25,123 bases of DNA, from assembly GCA_003427395.1 (NCBI GenBank), contig BFEA01000845.1:91385-116507 (forward strand), given 5' to 3'. Positions 8,895 through 17,954 of this stretch are shown here, one piece after another. Below the pieces are notes generated by a model. That model was given only the letters and a program-made list of their open reading frames with translations, ran no database searches and had not been told where the DNA came from. Position numbers and translations under genes: made by a program. How positions within the stretch are numbered: position 1 is the stretch's first letter; each line of letters begins with the position of its first letter. Origin of the DNA: Chara braunii. Taxonomy: Eukaryota > Streptophyta > Charophyceae > Charales > Characeae.

Positions 8895-9460
8895 GTCGTG
8901 ATTGGAACCAGTACAGCGGAACCATTGAGCCCTCTGCTGTCAGCGGTGGTCATGCCAAAGAATAATAAGATTTCTGAAGTGTTTTGTATCAGTGTCGAAC
9001 CAATAACAGCGTCATTTCGAACCAGTAACCACACTGAGATACTAGTGTCAAATTTGCAGCAAGCTTTGTTAAATCAATACCATGAGAAAGGGACAAGTCG
9101 CATCAGTCCCAGACCCGTTGCCATACCTAAAAACATGACTGTCATGGGTTAGAAATCAACAGTACTGCGCTACAGTACGCCACTCCATCGTTGAACCACT
9201 GATCATACCCAGAATAAAAGAATCAAACTGCATGCAGTATGTTGCCTCAATGTTGCGTCGGTGCTAATTCAGTGAACCGCAGCAGTCCCGAACGAAACTG
9301 GAGTACCGCATCAGGAAATACCAATGTCAAACTGACCAGTACCGTGCCCGTCTAGAACCAGTAACCATTCCAAAATAGTAGTGTTGCGTGTTCCAAAGTC
9401 GATCCAGTGACCGCACTATATTGGCCTATCCGCCGTAACCAGAAAATTGGTCCCGCTGAC
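8895..9460. repeat. Diverged repeats around the word GAACCAGTAACC
   Basis: GAACCAGTA-like words occur near 8906, 8997, 9018, 9196, 9270, 9355, 9405 and 9445. The best pair is around 9018 and 9355, where GAACCAGTAACCA is followed by a similar TAGTAGTGT/TACTAGTGT word at the same distance. Spacing is irregular, so this is an old, scrambled repeat at best. Confidence 0.4.
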
Positions 9461-11000
9461 GCACCAACCAATATTACCAATGTTTGTGGGATCCCAAGAA
9501 GATACGGACCCCGGTCACTCAATAATACCGGGTTATAATGAGGGTAATAATCAGAGAAGTCAGATGAAATCCAATGAGGGATTATAATTTATAAATAACC
9601 AATTTTTTTATATTCTATGATGGAGGATAAATAAAATCATTTTTGGCTAAAATTCATCAACAACAAAATTTGATAAGAATTTGCTATATAATAAAATAAT
9701 CATTCATTTCATTCCCTTTTTATCATTTTTAATCTTTTAATCATTTTTAATTTCTTTATAAGAGTGAATAAAATTTGAGGCCTCAGTTCCCCGCCAATTG
9801 GTCAGCGCAGGAAGTGTCGCGCGAATGGTTACTAACATACCTTTCCCCCATGACCGTCGGATTTTGAGACAGCCCCTGAACAGACAAAATAAGTAAGTGT
9901 CAGGCGTGGTACAGCCGGTTGCTCGTCTTATTAATTTTAAGGGTTAGTTTTTGCGGGCGGTGCAAGGGATTTTAGACTCCCTCTAAGGACCCTAAGTTTT
10001 CCTGACGGCCCCGACAAGAATACCCGAGAAATTCTAACAGGGGGTTCGGTTGAGGGCCGAATCCCTTCGTTTTCGGGTGGTCGACTGGTCTGCGGCCGCC
10101 CGACACCGTAGCGTTATCTTGGCTTCGTTGTTCCCAGATCTAGCTCCCTGCCCCAGTTGGTGAGTTGGGTGCATGTTTCTCTCACTCAATGCCCTCATCA
10201 CACTAGTGTCGGCTCTCGCATACCTTCAGTTAGCCATATCTCCACCTATTCCAGACTCTTTTTTTCATGGTCGACCCTGCATGGTGTCACCCTTTTGTCG
10301 AGCATTACCCGCCTTGATGGTCTATCCGTTAGGGTCATAAACTTTGTTTCGCTACCACTCTCTCACCCTCAGCCTGATGACCTATCCCACCTTCGTGTGT
10401 GACTGCCCTTAGTTCGTCGGCTGCATTTACCCCCCTGAGACAATCCCACTCTTAGTGGTTCAGCGACTTGATATTACTTGTGATATATTGCTCTTTTTCC
10501 TTTCAGCACTTAGGTCATTGCCTCCAGGACTTTTGGATTATATTATGTTACATTTCATTTTCTACTCATAGTTAGAATGTGTATACCAGACATTTGTTTT
10601 TCATTTGACATTATGTAGCTTAGGCTGCATTGGATGGACTTCGTGTGGAACTTACTCCGCATCTTAGATTTCTCAACTTTCTTTAAGACAGAGTTTCGTT
10701 GCTTTTGCAGATAGCGTGTTTATGGCTCTTGCGATCCACTATAGGTCTAAGGATTGTGCAGTGGTCCTCTATATGCCCTGACCTACAGCCAGGGCCTACC
10801 GGGCCTGTAGAACCAGTCAGTGGCCTGATCCCACAGGCCGTGTGCTATTTCAGTTCAGTCCACTCTTGTCGGGTACCACTGTCGGTACCAGGCCTGTCCA
10901 GTCTAGTCCAGTCAGTCCGTTGGGGTAATACCCCAACTATTGTCTGTTTTTCGGATCATTCTTCACTTTGCACATTTTGGAGTACGATTGTGTTGAGTCG
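9461..11000. other. No recognisable gene; includes AT-rich 9530-9780
   Basis: 9530-9780 is AT-rich and contains an 18-bp tandem pair (ATCATTTTTAATCTTTTA at 9722 and a near copy at 9740). The rest has short open frames without motifs. 10780-10940 is rich in CCAGTC, GGCCTG and AGGCCT words. The stretch ends at the left target duplication of element A2. Confidence 0.5.
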
Positions 11001-11007
11001 GCGTCGG
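11001..11007. repeat. Left target-site duplication of element A2 (GCGTCGG)
   Basis: GCGTCGG is repeated exactly at 13187-13193, immediately beyond the other end of the element. Confidence 0.75.
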
Positions 11008-11455
11008 CTTGTGCCTTTTTAACGGGGAACGGGGGAATTAAACTCTCGTTGAATCCCGTTGAATTCCCGTTAAACGTGAAAATGGATCACTCTCGCACTT
11101 TTCGAAAAAACAGAATTGATACGCGGGGTCTGGAACACGTGGCTCTAGGCAAAAAAAAAAAAACCTAAAAACAAAAAACACTTTAAAAAAAAAAACTAAA
11201 AAAAAAAAAAGAAACTTCCCCTAACCCCTAAAGCACCTCTTATACCACCGAACTAGACCAACATCGACCGGCCTGCCACCCGCCACTCACCAAACCCCGG
11301 CACCAGTCCCCAAGCCTACCTCGAAACCCTCTAAGCCATCCGCCCACATATCCCCCAACCCCCAAGGCCTTAATTATGTGTCTGCAGGGGCGAGGTCCCA
11401 TTAGCACTCGGATAGGAGTGAGGCCAATCTAGTCTGACATTGAGTGGCAACGGCC

Positions 11456-11978
11456 CAACTGAAAAATTTCCCAGAATTAAATAATCATTCTATAGTAAAA
11501 TTACATTCTAAATTTTAAATTTTTATTTCATCTTAGAAAATGTCATTCCAATTTTAAAAATTTCCTTCTTACTTGAAAACTTTCCTTCCAAGAATGGGGT
11601 ATCCCTTCTTATTTGAACTTCAGGCTAGAGATGGAATGAAAGTCTGGATGAGTTCATGAAATATTTTAATTGGACTGTCATTCTATGTAATGATTTTGAG
11701 TCATAAATAGGTTAATCCAATCTAAACTATAACATGTTTGTCATAGTAGAATGAAAGTTTAATTAAAACATTTCATAAACTCGTCCTGACTTTCATTCCA
11801 TCTTGAACAAATAGATGTAGTTGGAAGGGAAAACTCATATTTAGACGGGAACTTATCAAAGAAAACTGAAAATTTTAGAATTGGACGAACATTGGTATGA
11901 TAATTTATAAATATGAAGGAATTTTTTTTTTTTAGAATGTTTTTTTAACTTATATTTCTTGTGGGAATTTTTCTGTTG
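11456..11978. mobile_element. Element C, copy C1: AT-rich MITE-like element nested in B
   Basis: 523-bp AT-rich element with imperfect terminal inverted repeats: left CAACTGAAAAATTTCCCA, right (reverse complement) CAACAGAAAAATTCCCAC. Clear similarity along its length to 15620-16108. It is flanked by CC on both sides, a possible 2-bp duplication, although the second copy has TA. An internal inverted repeat (11633-11670 with 11762-11799) matches at 34 of 38 positions. It has no coding capacity. Confidence 0.85.
11633..11799. repeat. Internal foldback within C1
   Basis: Left arm 11633-11670 (starts GGAATGAAAGTCTGGATGAG) and right arm 11762-11799 (its reverse complement starts GGAATGAAAGTCAGGACGAG) agree at 34 of 38 bases around a 91-bp loop. 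In C2 most of the right arm is missing. Confidence 0.85.
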
Positions 11979-12384
11979 CCTGACAGGTTCATTACGAATT
12001 TTTGGGCTGAGAAAACAGAAAAAAGAAAAAAAAAAAAAAAAAAAAACAGAGACCTCCCATCGGAAATCACGACAGAGTGTTTCCAAGCCATCAGATCACA
12101 AATGATCTAATGGTGGTGGTTGAAACAACAGTGAACAAAGTAACGTCCACATTTTCTGGAACAAACTCGACTTTTGTCAGCACTGATCCTGACACCCTCC
12201 ATATACTCCGGGATTGAAGGAGGGCTCCATCCAATGAGGTAATTCCACAACAACAAGTAAAATACTGAAAATATTTTATCTTGTGGGCCTAAGGCCAACC
12301 CCACCCTCCTTTGGGGTTCGCCACACCCCCAACCGATTCAAAAAATTTTAGCGGGAAGTTTTTTTTGCACGGGCATGCCCAGTG
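11979..12384. other. Right part of element B, non-coding
   Basis: Contains a 21-base A run (12026-12046) and short hairpins such as ATCAGATCACAAATGATCTA (12090-12109) and GGGCCTAAGGCC (12287). No coding motif. A GCACGGGCATGCCC-like palindrome lies just beyond at 12368. Confidence 0.5.
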
Positions 12385-12545
12385 TTAAGGAGAGGAGGGG
12401 AACGAAAATCTCCTTACTTTTTCGGGTAATACAAGTAAAATAGTGACCATGGGATCACAAGTACTGCACGGCAGGATTTGGGTCACTCAACTGCCCCACA
12501 ACCTCATTTTTATCATATCTCGTTGCTAGTGGGACATCGCCCCTG

Positions 12546-12755
12546 GTGTGTTGTGTGTGCATGCATGTGTGTATGTGAGTGCCTGCGTGTGAGAGTGTGT
12601 CTGTGCATGAATATGTATGTATGCGCGTGTGTTTGTGTATGTGTGTGTGCGTGCGCATGATTGTTGTTGTGTGTGTGTGTGTGTGTGCATGTGCGTGTGT
12701 GTGCATGTGTGTTTGTGTGTGTTGTGTCTGTGTGTGAGCGTGCGTGTCTGTTTTT
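12546..12755. repeat. GT-rich microsatellite array inside A2
   Basis: TGTGTG, TGCATG and TATGTGTG units over about 210 bp, at the same internal place as the array in A1 (1491-1782). Element B lies immediately to its left. Confidence 0.9.
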
Positions 12756-13027
12756 CCTTTTTTTATTTGCTTTTATGTTTTTTTTGTTAACAAAAAAAAG
12801 TTGTTGTACATCTTTGAAAAGTCTATAACCCTATATTTTTAACTTGTTTTTCTGGTTTGTTTTTTTTAGCCCTAAAAATATCTCTGTGTAACTATAAAAA
12901 AAAACACTCATTTCATCTTTTTTTTTTTACTGTCTTTATGTTTTTTTTTTTTTTTTTTAATTTAGTAAAAACTCATAAAAGAAAAATAAAAATATGAGGT
13001 TGTAGAGCTCAAAACGATCTACAACAC

Positions 13028-13048
13028 TTTTTTTTTTTTTTTTTTTTT
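13028..13048. repeat. 21-base T run in the A2 tail
   Basis: Homopolymer between the internal inverted repeat and the palindromic tail; in A1 the matching place (2601-2617) has shorter T runs interrupted by G. Confidence 0.9.
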
Positions 13049-13186
13049 GCAACCCGCGAAAAAAATCCTCGCGGGTCCCGTTATAACCCGTCTAACGGGC
13101 TTTTCAAAGAGGATTCAATGTGGATTCAACTCGTGTTGAATCTTTCAACGTGAAAACCGCGTTGAAACGATTTTCGGACACATAGT

Positions 13187-13193
13187 GCGTCGG
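13187..13193. repeat. Right target-site duplication of element A2 (GCGTCGG)
   Basis: Exact partner of 11001-11007. Confidence 0.75.
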
Positions 13194-13589
13194 AGTTGCG
13201 TTGTCCCTTTCAACTCCATCTCTACCTCCTCCTTCGCCAACCCTTCATCTCCATCCTCACGGACCGCCATCCTGGCGGGTCCGCCACATGAGCGGAACCG
13301 GCTAAGGCTGTCGGGATGATAACTCCAGGTTGAATTGTGAGGTCCCGAACCTCTGTCCTCGGTGTAATAAATGATCAACTGTTTTTTCGATTAAAAAAAA
13401 AGTGTCTTAAGCGATCTTTGGGTCTTGCCGCACTGTTCCCGGGAATGTGCAAAACGGAACATGTACCTTCCAGCAAAACATGAAATGATACATGCGCTAT
13501 AGTTGGGTTCGGACGGGTTCGGTGTATTCCGGAGCCTTGTCGTATTTGATACACGACAGGTAGAGAGTCAATCTTTCGCTTTTGGTTCT
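13194..13589. other. No recognisable gene between A2 and the 26-bp minisatellite
   Basis: About 400 bp. A short open frame on the minus strand (13145-13378) overlaps the A2 end and has no known motif. Confidence 0.5.
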
Positions 13590-13699
13590 CCCGTCATGCA
13601 TGCACTTTTGCGCCCCCCCGGTCGGGCATGCCCTTTTGGGCCCCCCGTCGGGCATGCGTTTTCGGGTCACCCGCCGACAATGCGCTTTTGCTCATCCAC
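13590..13699. repeat. 26-bp GC-rich minisatellite, four units
   Basis: Units are anchored by GTC/GCC at 13593, 13621, 13647 and 13673 (spacings 28, 26, 26). Consensus is roughly GTCGGGCATGCGCTTTTGGG followed by CCCCCC. Unit 4 is the most diverged. It is much more GC-rich than its surroundings. Confidence 0.85.
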
Positions 13700-13723
13700 C
13701 GCGTCTCGCGGCAACGAGTAGAA

Positions 13724-14130
13724 CCTCCCCACACCACTCTTGAAAACTCATTTTCAAGAGTTGCTGCGTGGCCACAAAGCCTCTTGAAACTTGGGGCTTT
13801 CAAGAGCTGTCAGAGTGGCTCTTGAAACCCTTTCAAAAGAGGCTCTTGAAAGATTCAAAACCCAAGCTTGCAACTCGTGCTTTTTCAAGTGTCCTTGGCC
13901 AAACCCTTGAGAGACTATAGATTTTCAAGAGTTGTCCGACCATTATCCTTAAGGCCATTCGAAAAAAACAAAGCAGTAGGGCTGACTTTTACATCCTTTG
14001 TCCTAAGCAGCATGGCCCTTTCAAGAGTGCTTGTTGTGTGGCGAGGGGCCGAAACTCTTGAAAATACAACTTTTGAAAGTGTTTGACAGCTTTTGAAATG
14101 TTCTATCGTTGCAAAAGTGGTGTGGTGAGG
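13724..14130. mobile_element. Element D: foldback element filled with CTCTTGAAA words
   Basis: Ends form an inverted repeat: CCTCCCCACACCACTCTT at 13724-13741 and, reverse-complemented, CCTCACCACACCACTTTT at 14113-14130 (16 of 18). Inside, CTCTTGAAA occurs exactly at 13737, 13781, 13819, 13843 and 14055, and its complement TTTCAAGAG at 13752, 13798, 13923 and 14019, with several near matches. Adjacent opposite copies form small hairpins (13737-13760, 13781-13806). No target duplication is evident and nothing is encoded, so treating it as a mobile element is an inference from the paired ends. Confidence 0.6.
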
Positions 14131-14317
14131 CCCTAGGCCATGCCCCACTTGTCGAGGTTTAGTTATGGTTTCAAGTATGCAGATTTCCCAGCCATCCGAT
14201 TTGAAAATTTCACGGCCATGGTGTGACCACGTTAAAAAATACACGAAACATAAACTAAAGCCCGCTAGTGGGACATGGCCCCCGTAGTTTGCGAACATCC
14301 AAGTCCACTTTTCTTTT
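14131..14317. other. No gene; contains an isolated element-B-like right end
   Basis: GCTAGTGGGACATGGCCCC (14266-14284) matches the right end of element B (GCTAGTGGGACATCGCCCC, 12527 onward) at 18 of 19 bases. I found no matching left end upstream, so it may be a fragment. Confidence 0.55.
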
Positions 14318-14405
14318 TGTTCTTTTAAAATTTTATTTTTGTTCTTCCAAAAAAAAAAAAATGTTCTTCCAAAATTTTCTTTATGTTATTCCAAAATTTC
14401 TATTT
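14318..14405. repeat. 22-bp tandem array, four units
   Basis: Units starting TGTTCTTCCAAAA begin at 14318, 14340, 14362 and 14384, each exactly 22 bp apart. Differences are mostly in the A/T second half. Confidence 0.85.
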
Positions 14406-14545
14406 TTTTCTTTCAAAAACAGATAATGGTATTTCGTGAATACGTTTTCGGCACCCAGACTATGGTACGTGTATCTTTTCATGTTTCATCCTTTTTTTTT
14501 TTTTTCCCTTAATACCTCCAAGCCTGTTTTTATCGACCCTGGATT

Positions 14546-15619
14546 TCACTGCACATCAAGCCCCTTTTTGGATACAGACGGATCACGGACTCCATGGGCC
14601 AAGTAAGGAGTAGCTCTGGTTCCCCCTGGCGAGGGTGGGTGAAACATGGGGCCAGGAGAGTAGGGGACCTCTGGGATGTGTCTACGAGAGATTGGAAGAG
14701 CGTGGAAAGAATGTGAGGATGACTCAGGTACTGCCACCGAACAGAATCAGCACTGGAAGAATTAATTGAGAGTTTTCCCCTTCAATAGTACTACATCTTG
14801 CGAAAAGGGTCGTGCATACAAGAAGGGGATTGGGTGGGACTGCCAGGCCAAGGGGAGCAGGTAGGGAGGGTACAAGTAGTTGAGAGAGAGGAGACTCTGA
14901 TAGAGCTCTTCACTATGGACAGGGACGGAAAGCTACAAGGGAACCGACAGTCGTTTGTTTGGAAAGGGATGTGGGAGGTCTACTGTATTAGAGTGTTGGA
15001 GGATGGACAGAGATGGAGAGCCTTCAGGCCAATGACCCCAATTGAGGACCTCCCCTTTGACCCCAACGAATGGCAGTGGTCTACAAACTGTCTGCCCAAC
15101 CCACGAGGGCGGGGTAAGAAAGGAAAATCGGTAACATTAATTACCATGAAAACCAAATCAGCATGTCGTATGTGGAGACTCAAACGGAGACCGAGGGATG
15201 TGGTAGAGGATAGATGGCACCGGCACCTCAACATGGATATGAGCCTCCTTAAGTCGATAAAATGGTATAGGGAATATGGGATGAGACCAGCCAAGATTTT
15301 GGCCCTCCAATGGAAGATGTCAAACAGATGTATGTCAACTAATGACTGGTTAATTGACCACACAAACTTGGAACAACAGGGTCGTGCATTACCATAGTGT
15401 CAGAGATGCCTTCAGAGTTTTCCAAGCCGAAAACGACCTGAGACAGTGGAACACATCTTCCTACAATGCCCTACTGCTATATTATTGTGGCGAGGATGAG
15501 ACAGAATCTGGCGACACATGATCCCTAGCTTCGTATGGTCATGGGAGTGGAGGGTCATCCTACTGGGGCACCTTTAGCAGGGGCACACTAGCATTTTCGA
15601 GGAGAAAATGTTTAAACTA
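14546..15619 (+). pseudogene. LINE-2 ORF2: C-terminal region with RVT zinc-binding domain
   Basis: Remnant of the region after the reverse transcriptase of a plant-like L1 element. One frame is followed from about 14570: WRGWVKHGARRVGDLWD and a TRDWKSVERM block typical of the post-RT linker, then stops at 14717 and nearby, then a long open stretch 14777-15397 (about 207 codons), a TAG at 15395-15397, and CQRC...ETVEHIFLQCPTAILLW, the C-x2-C...EH..L.C signature of the RVT zinc-binding domain. CMSTNDWLID just before it is the usual LxTxDxL block. A TGA lies just after LLWRG. Upstream RT is missing, and the 14546-14605 part suggests a frameshift near 14605. The frame is cut at 15619 by element C2. 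Confidence 0.85.
15618..15619. repeat. TA target-site duplication, left of C2
   Basis: TA here and at 16109-16110 flank element C2. The LINE-2 codon CTA (15617-15619) continues in phase to GGA at 16111 if one TA and the element are removed. Confidence 0.7.
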
Positions 15620-16108
15620 CAACACGAAAATTTTCCAAAATTAAATAATCATTCTATAGTAAAATTACATTCTAATTTTCAAATTTTCATTCCATCGTTA
15701 AAAATGTCATTCCAATTTTAAAATTTTCCGTCTTACTTGAAAACTTTTCTTTCAATAATGGGGTATCCCTTCTTATTTGAACTGGATGCTAGAGATGGAA
15801 TGGAAGTCTGGATGAGTACATGAAATATTTTAATTGGACTGATATTCTAAATAAGGATTTTCATTCATAAATAAGATAATCCAATCTAAAATAGAATATA
15901 TTTGTTGTAGTAGAATGAAAGTTTAATTCCATCTTAAACAAATAGATGTAGTTGGAAGAGAAAACTCATATTTAGACGGGAACTTATCAAATAAAACTGG
16001 AAATTTTATAATTGGATCAACATTGGAATGATAATTTATAAATATAAAGGATTTTTTTTTTATGGAATGTTTTTTCAAATTTTATTTCTCGTGGGAATTT
16101 TTCTGTTG
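15620..16108. mobile_element. Element C, copy C2: MITE-like insertion in LINE-2
   Basis: 489-bp AT-rich element, ends CAACACGAAAATTTTCC and (reverse complement of right end) CAACAGAAAAATTCCCAC. Similar to C1 along its whole length; shared exact words include TTAAATAATCATTCTATAGT and GAAAACTCATATTTAGACGG. It lacks a 33-bp segment present in C1 (11767-11799), which removes most of the right arm of the internal foldback. It is flanked by TA. No coding capacity. Confidence 0.9.
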
Positions 16109-16110
16109 TA

Positions 16111-16566
16111 GGAAGGTGCTCCATCCCATGGGTTATATGGTGGAGAATATGCATTTTAGCGATGGACGGGGCTAAGGTGGAAGATGTGGAGGTCAAGGAA
16201 CAGTTGTGGACGTTGGTATAGTCGGAGATAATGGCACAGTGGCATACTGCAAAAAAGTTGTTGGACCAGACACACTCCAGAGGTGACATAGATATGATTC
16301 TCTCCTGTTTTGGTGAGAACTAGCTTGAAGGAAGAATGGGGGGATGGGTGGCAGAGGTGAGTTGGACAGGGGATGCATCAATGCTGCATCAGGAACAACA
16401 ACAAGACCAGAGTCAGAGGGAGGAGGTGGAAAGAGACTACAGGCTACACTTTCGGGATTGGCTAGCAGTCGATCCCAGCGATCCGCTACGACGAGCCCAC
16501 GATTTTGCAGTATCGTTCCCCCCCCACCCACTAGCCTTAATGAAGGTCCTACAGGATGAGACCTGA
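16111..16566 (+). pseudogene. LINE-2 ORF2 C-terminus continued after C2
   Basis: Continues LINE-2 in a frame shifted by the 491-bp insertion (element plus TA). GRCSIPWVIWWRICIL fits the W..IW..RN block that follows the zinc-binding domain in plant-type L1 proteins. It runs through in-frame stops at about 16218 and 16320 to an open stretch ending at the TGA 16564-16566, with a Gln/Glu-rich tail (HQEQQQDQSQREEVERDY). No clear poly(A) tail follows directly, so the true 3' end of this LINE is uncertain. Confidence 0.75.
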
Positions 16567-16805
16567 GTATTGTCTACTCAAGTGGACATCGGACCTCATT
16601 CCCAGTATGGTTCTTGCACTAATTCCGTCAGTCTTAGACGGTCTGAGTACATTCAAGTGAACACGCTTTGCTTCTTGCAACCCATCTCATAGTTTTTCCA
16701 AAGTTTGTGTGGCAGTACTGCGTGGCGGGACGGGGAACAAAGGTGGATGTGACTACACATGGATAGCAGACCAAGGGATTAGACCTAGGAAGATAGGGAG
16801 ATTTG
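16567..16805. other. No recognisable gene downstream of LINE-2
   Basis: May include the LINE-2 3' untranslated region. No poly(A), repeat or motif that I can assign. Confidence 0.4.
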
Positions 16806-16945
16806 AATGGGACGTTGGACCCAGTTTCCAGCATCAGTGTTGCTACCAATGTCAATGGGATGCTGGACCCGGTTTCCAGCATTTTTGTTTGTGATCAAAC
16901 TCAATCATGTAAGGGACGTTGGACCCGGTTTCCCGCAGGTGCTGC
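16806..16945. repeat. Three diverged units of a GTTGGACCCGGTTTCC repeat
   Basis: GGGACGTTGGACCCAGTTTC (16809), GGGATGCTGGACCCGGTTTC (16858) and GGGACGTTGGACCCGGTTTC (16913), each followed by C(A/C)GCA(T/G). Spacing is 49 and 55 bp. Confidence 0.8.
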
Positions 16946-17117
16946 TCTCCACCAATAGATGGAGCCTCCATGGAGTGCTAGCGGTGTCTGCTCTCACCAG
17001 CACCTCTAGCATCCCCCGAGCTGTACTTAAAAAAAAAAAATAAAAAAAAATTGCGCACCAAGATCCGTCGAGCTTGGGTTCCATTGTGGTTTCTTTTCTG
17101 GTACTCTTCGGAACGGG

Positions 17118-17157
<40 letters not shown>
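17118..17157. repeat. 40-base A run
   Basis: Followed by CGAG and another A run (17162-17169). It could be the tail of a retroposed sequence, but no recognisable SINE or LINE end lies directly upstream. Confidence 0.9.
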
Positions 17158-17158
<1 letters not shown>

Positions 17159-17233
17159 GAGAAAAAAAACAAGGGAAGAACCCTAAGGACGTGAAAGCAG
17201 TTGCATGCAGAATCTGGCGCACGTGTGAGACTA

Positions 17234-17350
17234 TGGCCTCGCCATACTACTCTCGACTTCGAGGAAAAATGCCCATTTTCAGGAGTGCACTTTAGCCACA
17301 CCAACTCCCAACTTGGAGTTGTCGGAATGAATTCAGGAGTGGTCAGAAAG
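17234..17350. other. Possible diverged relative of element D end
   Basis: GGCCTCGCCATACTACTCTC resembles the element D end (CCTCACCACACCACT), and is followed by TTTTCAGGAGTGCACTT, which resembles the D word TTTCAAGAGTGCTT. CAACTCC/GGAGTTG forms a small hairpin at 17304-17323. Weak. Confidence 0.3.
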
Positions 17351-17558
17351 TGGCGTTCGTTTTTTTGTTTGTTTATCTTTTTTTTTTATCGAGTGAGAGG
17401 AAAAAGGAAGAGAAACGACGATCGGTAAGCACTTTCAGTGGCATGATTTTTGCACCTACGCTAGCGCTAGTTGATGCATTGGAGCAACCAACTATTCCTA
17501 AAATCACATTGGTTACGGCATGTAATAGGGGAGCATTGTTTCTCCATGGGAGATCTCA

Positions 17559-17954
17559 ATGTTCATCCTTAGAACACTAGAGGAAGATGTGTTGTTACAG
17601 TGGCTAAGTCCTCACGCATCTCATATACAGATATACCCAGACCGGGCAACCTTCGTTTGCCTCGGTGTGTGGTTATTGTGGCTGAGTTCTTACCCATCTC
17701 ATATTCAAATATACCCAGACTGGGCAACCTTCGTTTGCGCTGTCTTGCATAATGTTTTGCTTGCCACCATCATTTATCCAAATGCTCCATCGGGTGTTCG
17801 TTCGAACCTGTTTCTCCTAATGAAGCCGACCTTTTTCCTGTTTTGGACTATCTTAGCTTCAGAGCAGTGGGTTCCTCTTCCCCAAGGTAAGTGCTTTCGA
17901 TTTACAGTCGGTCCAACTTACATGAAGTGGCCCTACATCGCATGCCTTGGCTGA
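17559..17954 (+). other. 131-codon ORF with in-frame 26-codon duplication; gene status doubtful
   Basis: ATG-started frame whose first half contains two tandem copies, WLSPHASHIQIYPDRATFVC and WLSSYPSHIQIYPDWATFVC. The DNA period is 78 bp (17595-17672 and 17673-17750), an exact multiple of three, so the frame is kept. The rest is hydrophobic (NLFLLMKPTFFLFWTILAS) without a domain I recognise. No intron signals, upstream promoter or homology can be judged. It may be chance coding through a DNA duplication. Confidence 0.3.
17595..17745. repeat. 78-bp tandem duplication
   Basis: Two units share CTCATAT(A/T)CA(G/A)ATATACCCAGAC and GGGCAACCTTCGTTTGC. About ten substitutions separate them, so the duplication is not recent. 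Confidence 0.85.

Larger units (their letters stand above)
11385..12545. mobile_element. Element B: CAGGGGCG-ended transposon nested in A2
   Basis: Left end CAGGGGCGAGGTCCCATTAG and right end, read as reverse complement, CAGGGGCGATGTCCCACTAG agree at 18 of 20 bases, with similarity continuing about 10 more. Bringing the flanks together gives ATTATGTGTCTG joined to GTGTGTTGTGTG, which lines up with the uninterrupted A1 sequence at 1488-1515. CAGGGGCG ends are typical of many hAT transposons. No transposase is encoded, so B would be non-autonomous. An 8-bp target duplication cannot be called because the site lies in GT repeats. A similar right end occurs alone at 14266. Confidence 0.75.
11008..13186. 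mobile_element. Non-coding DNA transposon family A, copy A2 (with nested insertion)
   Basis: Second copy of the element at 1241-2761 in the same orientation. Shared blocks: left end CTTGTGCC-T(5)-AACGGGGAAC; GAACGGGGGAATTAAACTC (11028 onward); CGTTAAACGTGAAAATGG; a block containing TTTTCG, AATTGAT and GCGGGGTC up to the A-run at 11150; the CCCCCAACCCC stretch; the GT array; the inverted repeat with CTATAACCCTATATTT; and the tail ending TTTTCGGACACATAG. Exact GCGTCGG flanks each side. Without nested element B (11385-12545) it would be about 1.0 kb. It is more diverged from the palindromic pattern than A1, which suggests it is older. Confidence 0.85.

Noticed and set aside
12455-12706. Minus-strand Thr-His-rich ORF
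   Set aside because: GT-array artefact in A2, spanning the border with element B.
14980-15363. 127-codon minus-strand ORF
   Set aside because: Shadow of the LINE-2 frame on the + strand, which carries recognisable motifs.
16978-17304. Minus-strand ORFs with poly-Phe
   Set aside because: Translation of the 40-base A run.
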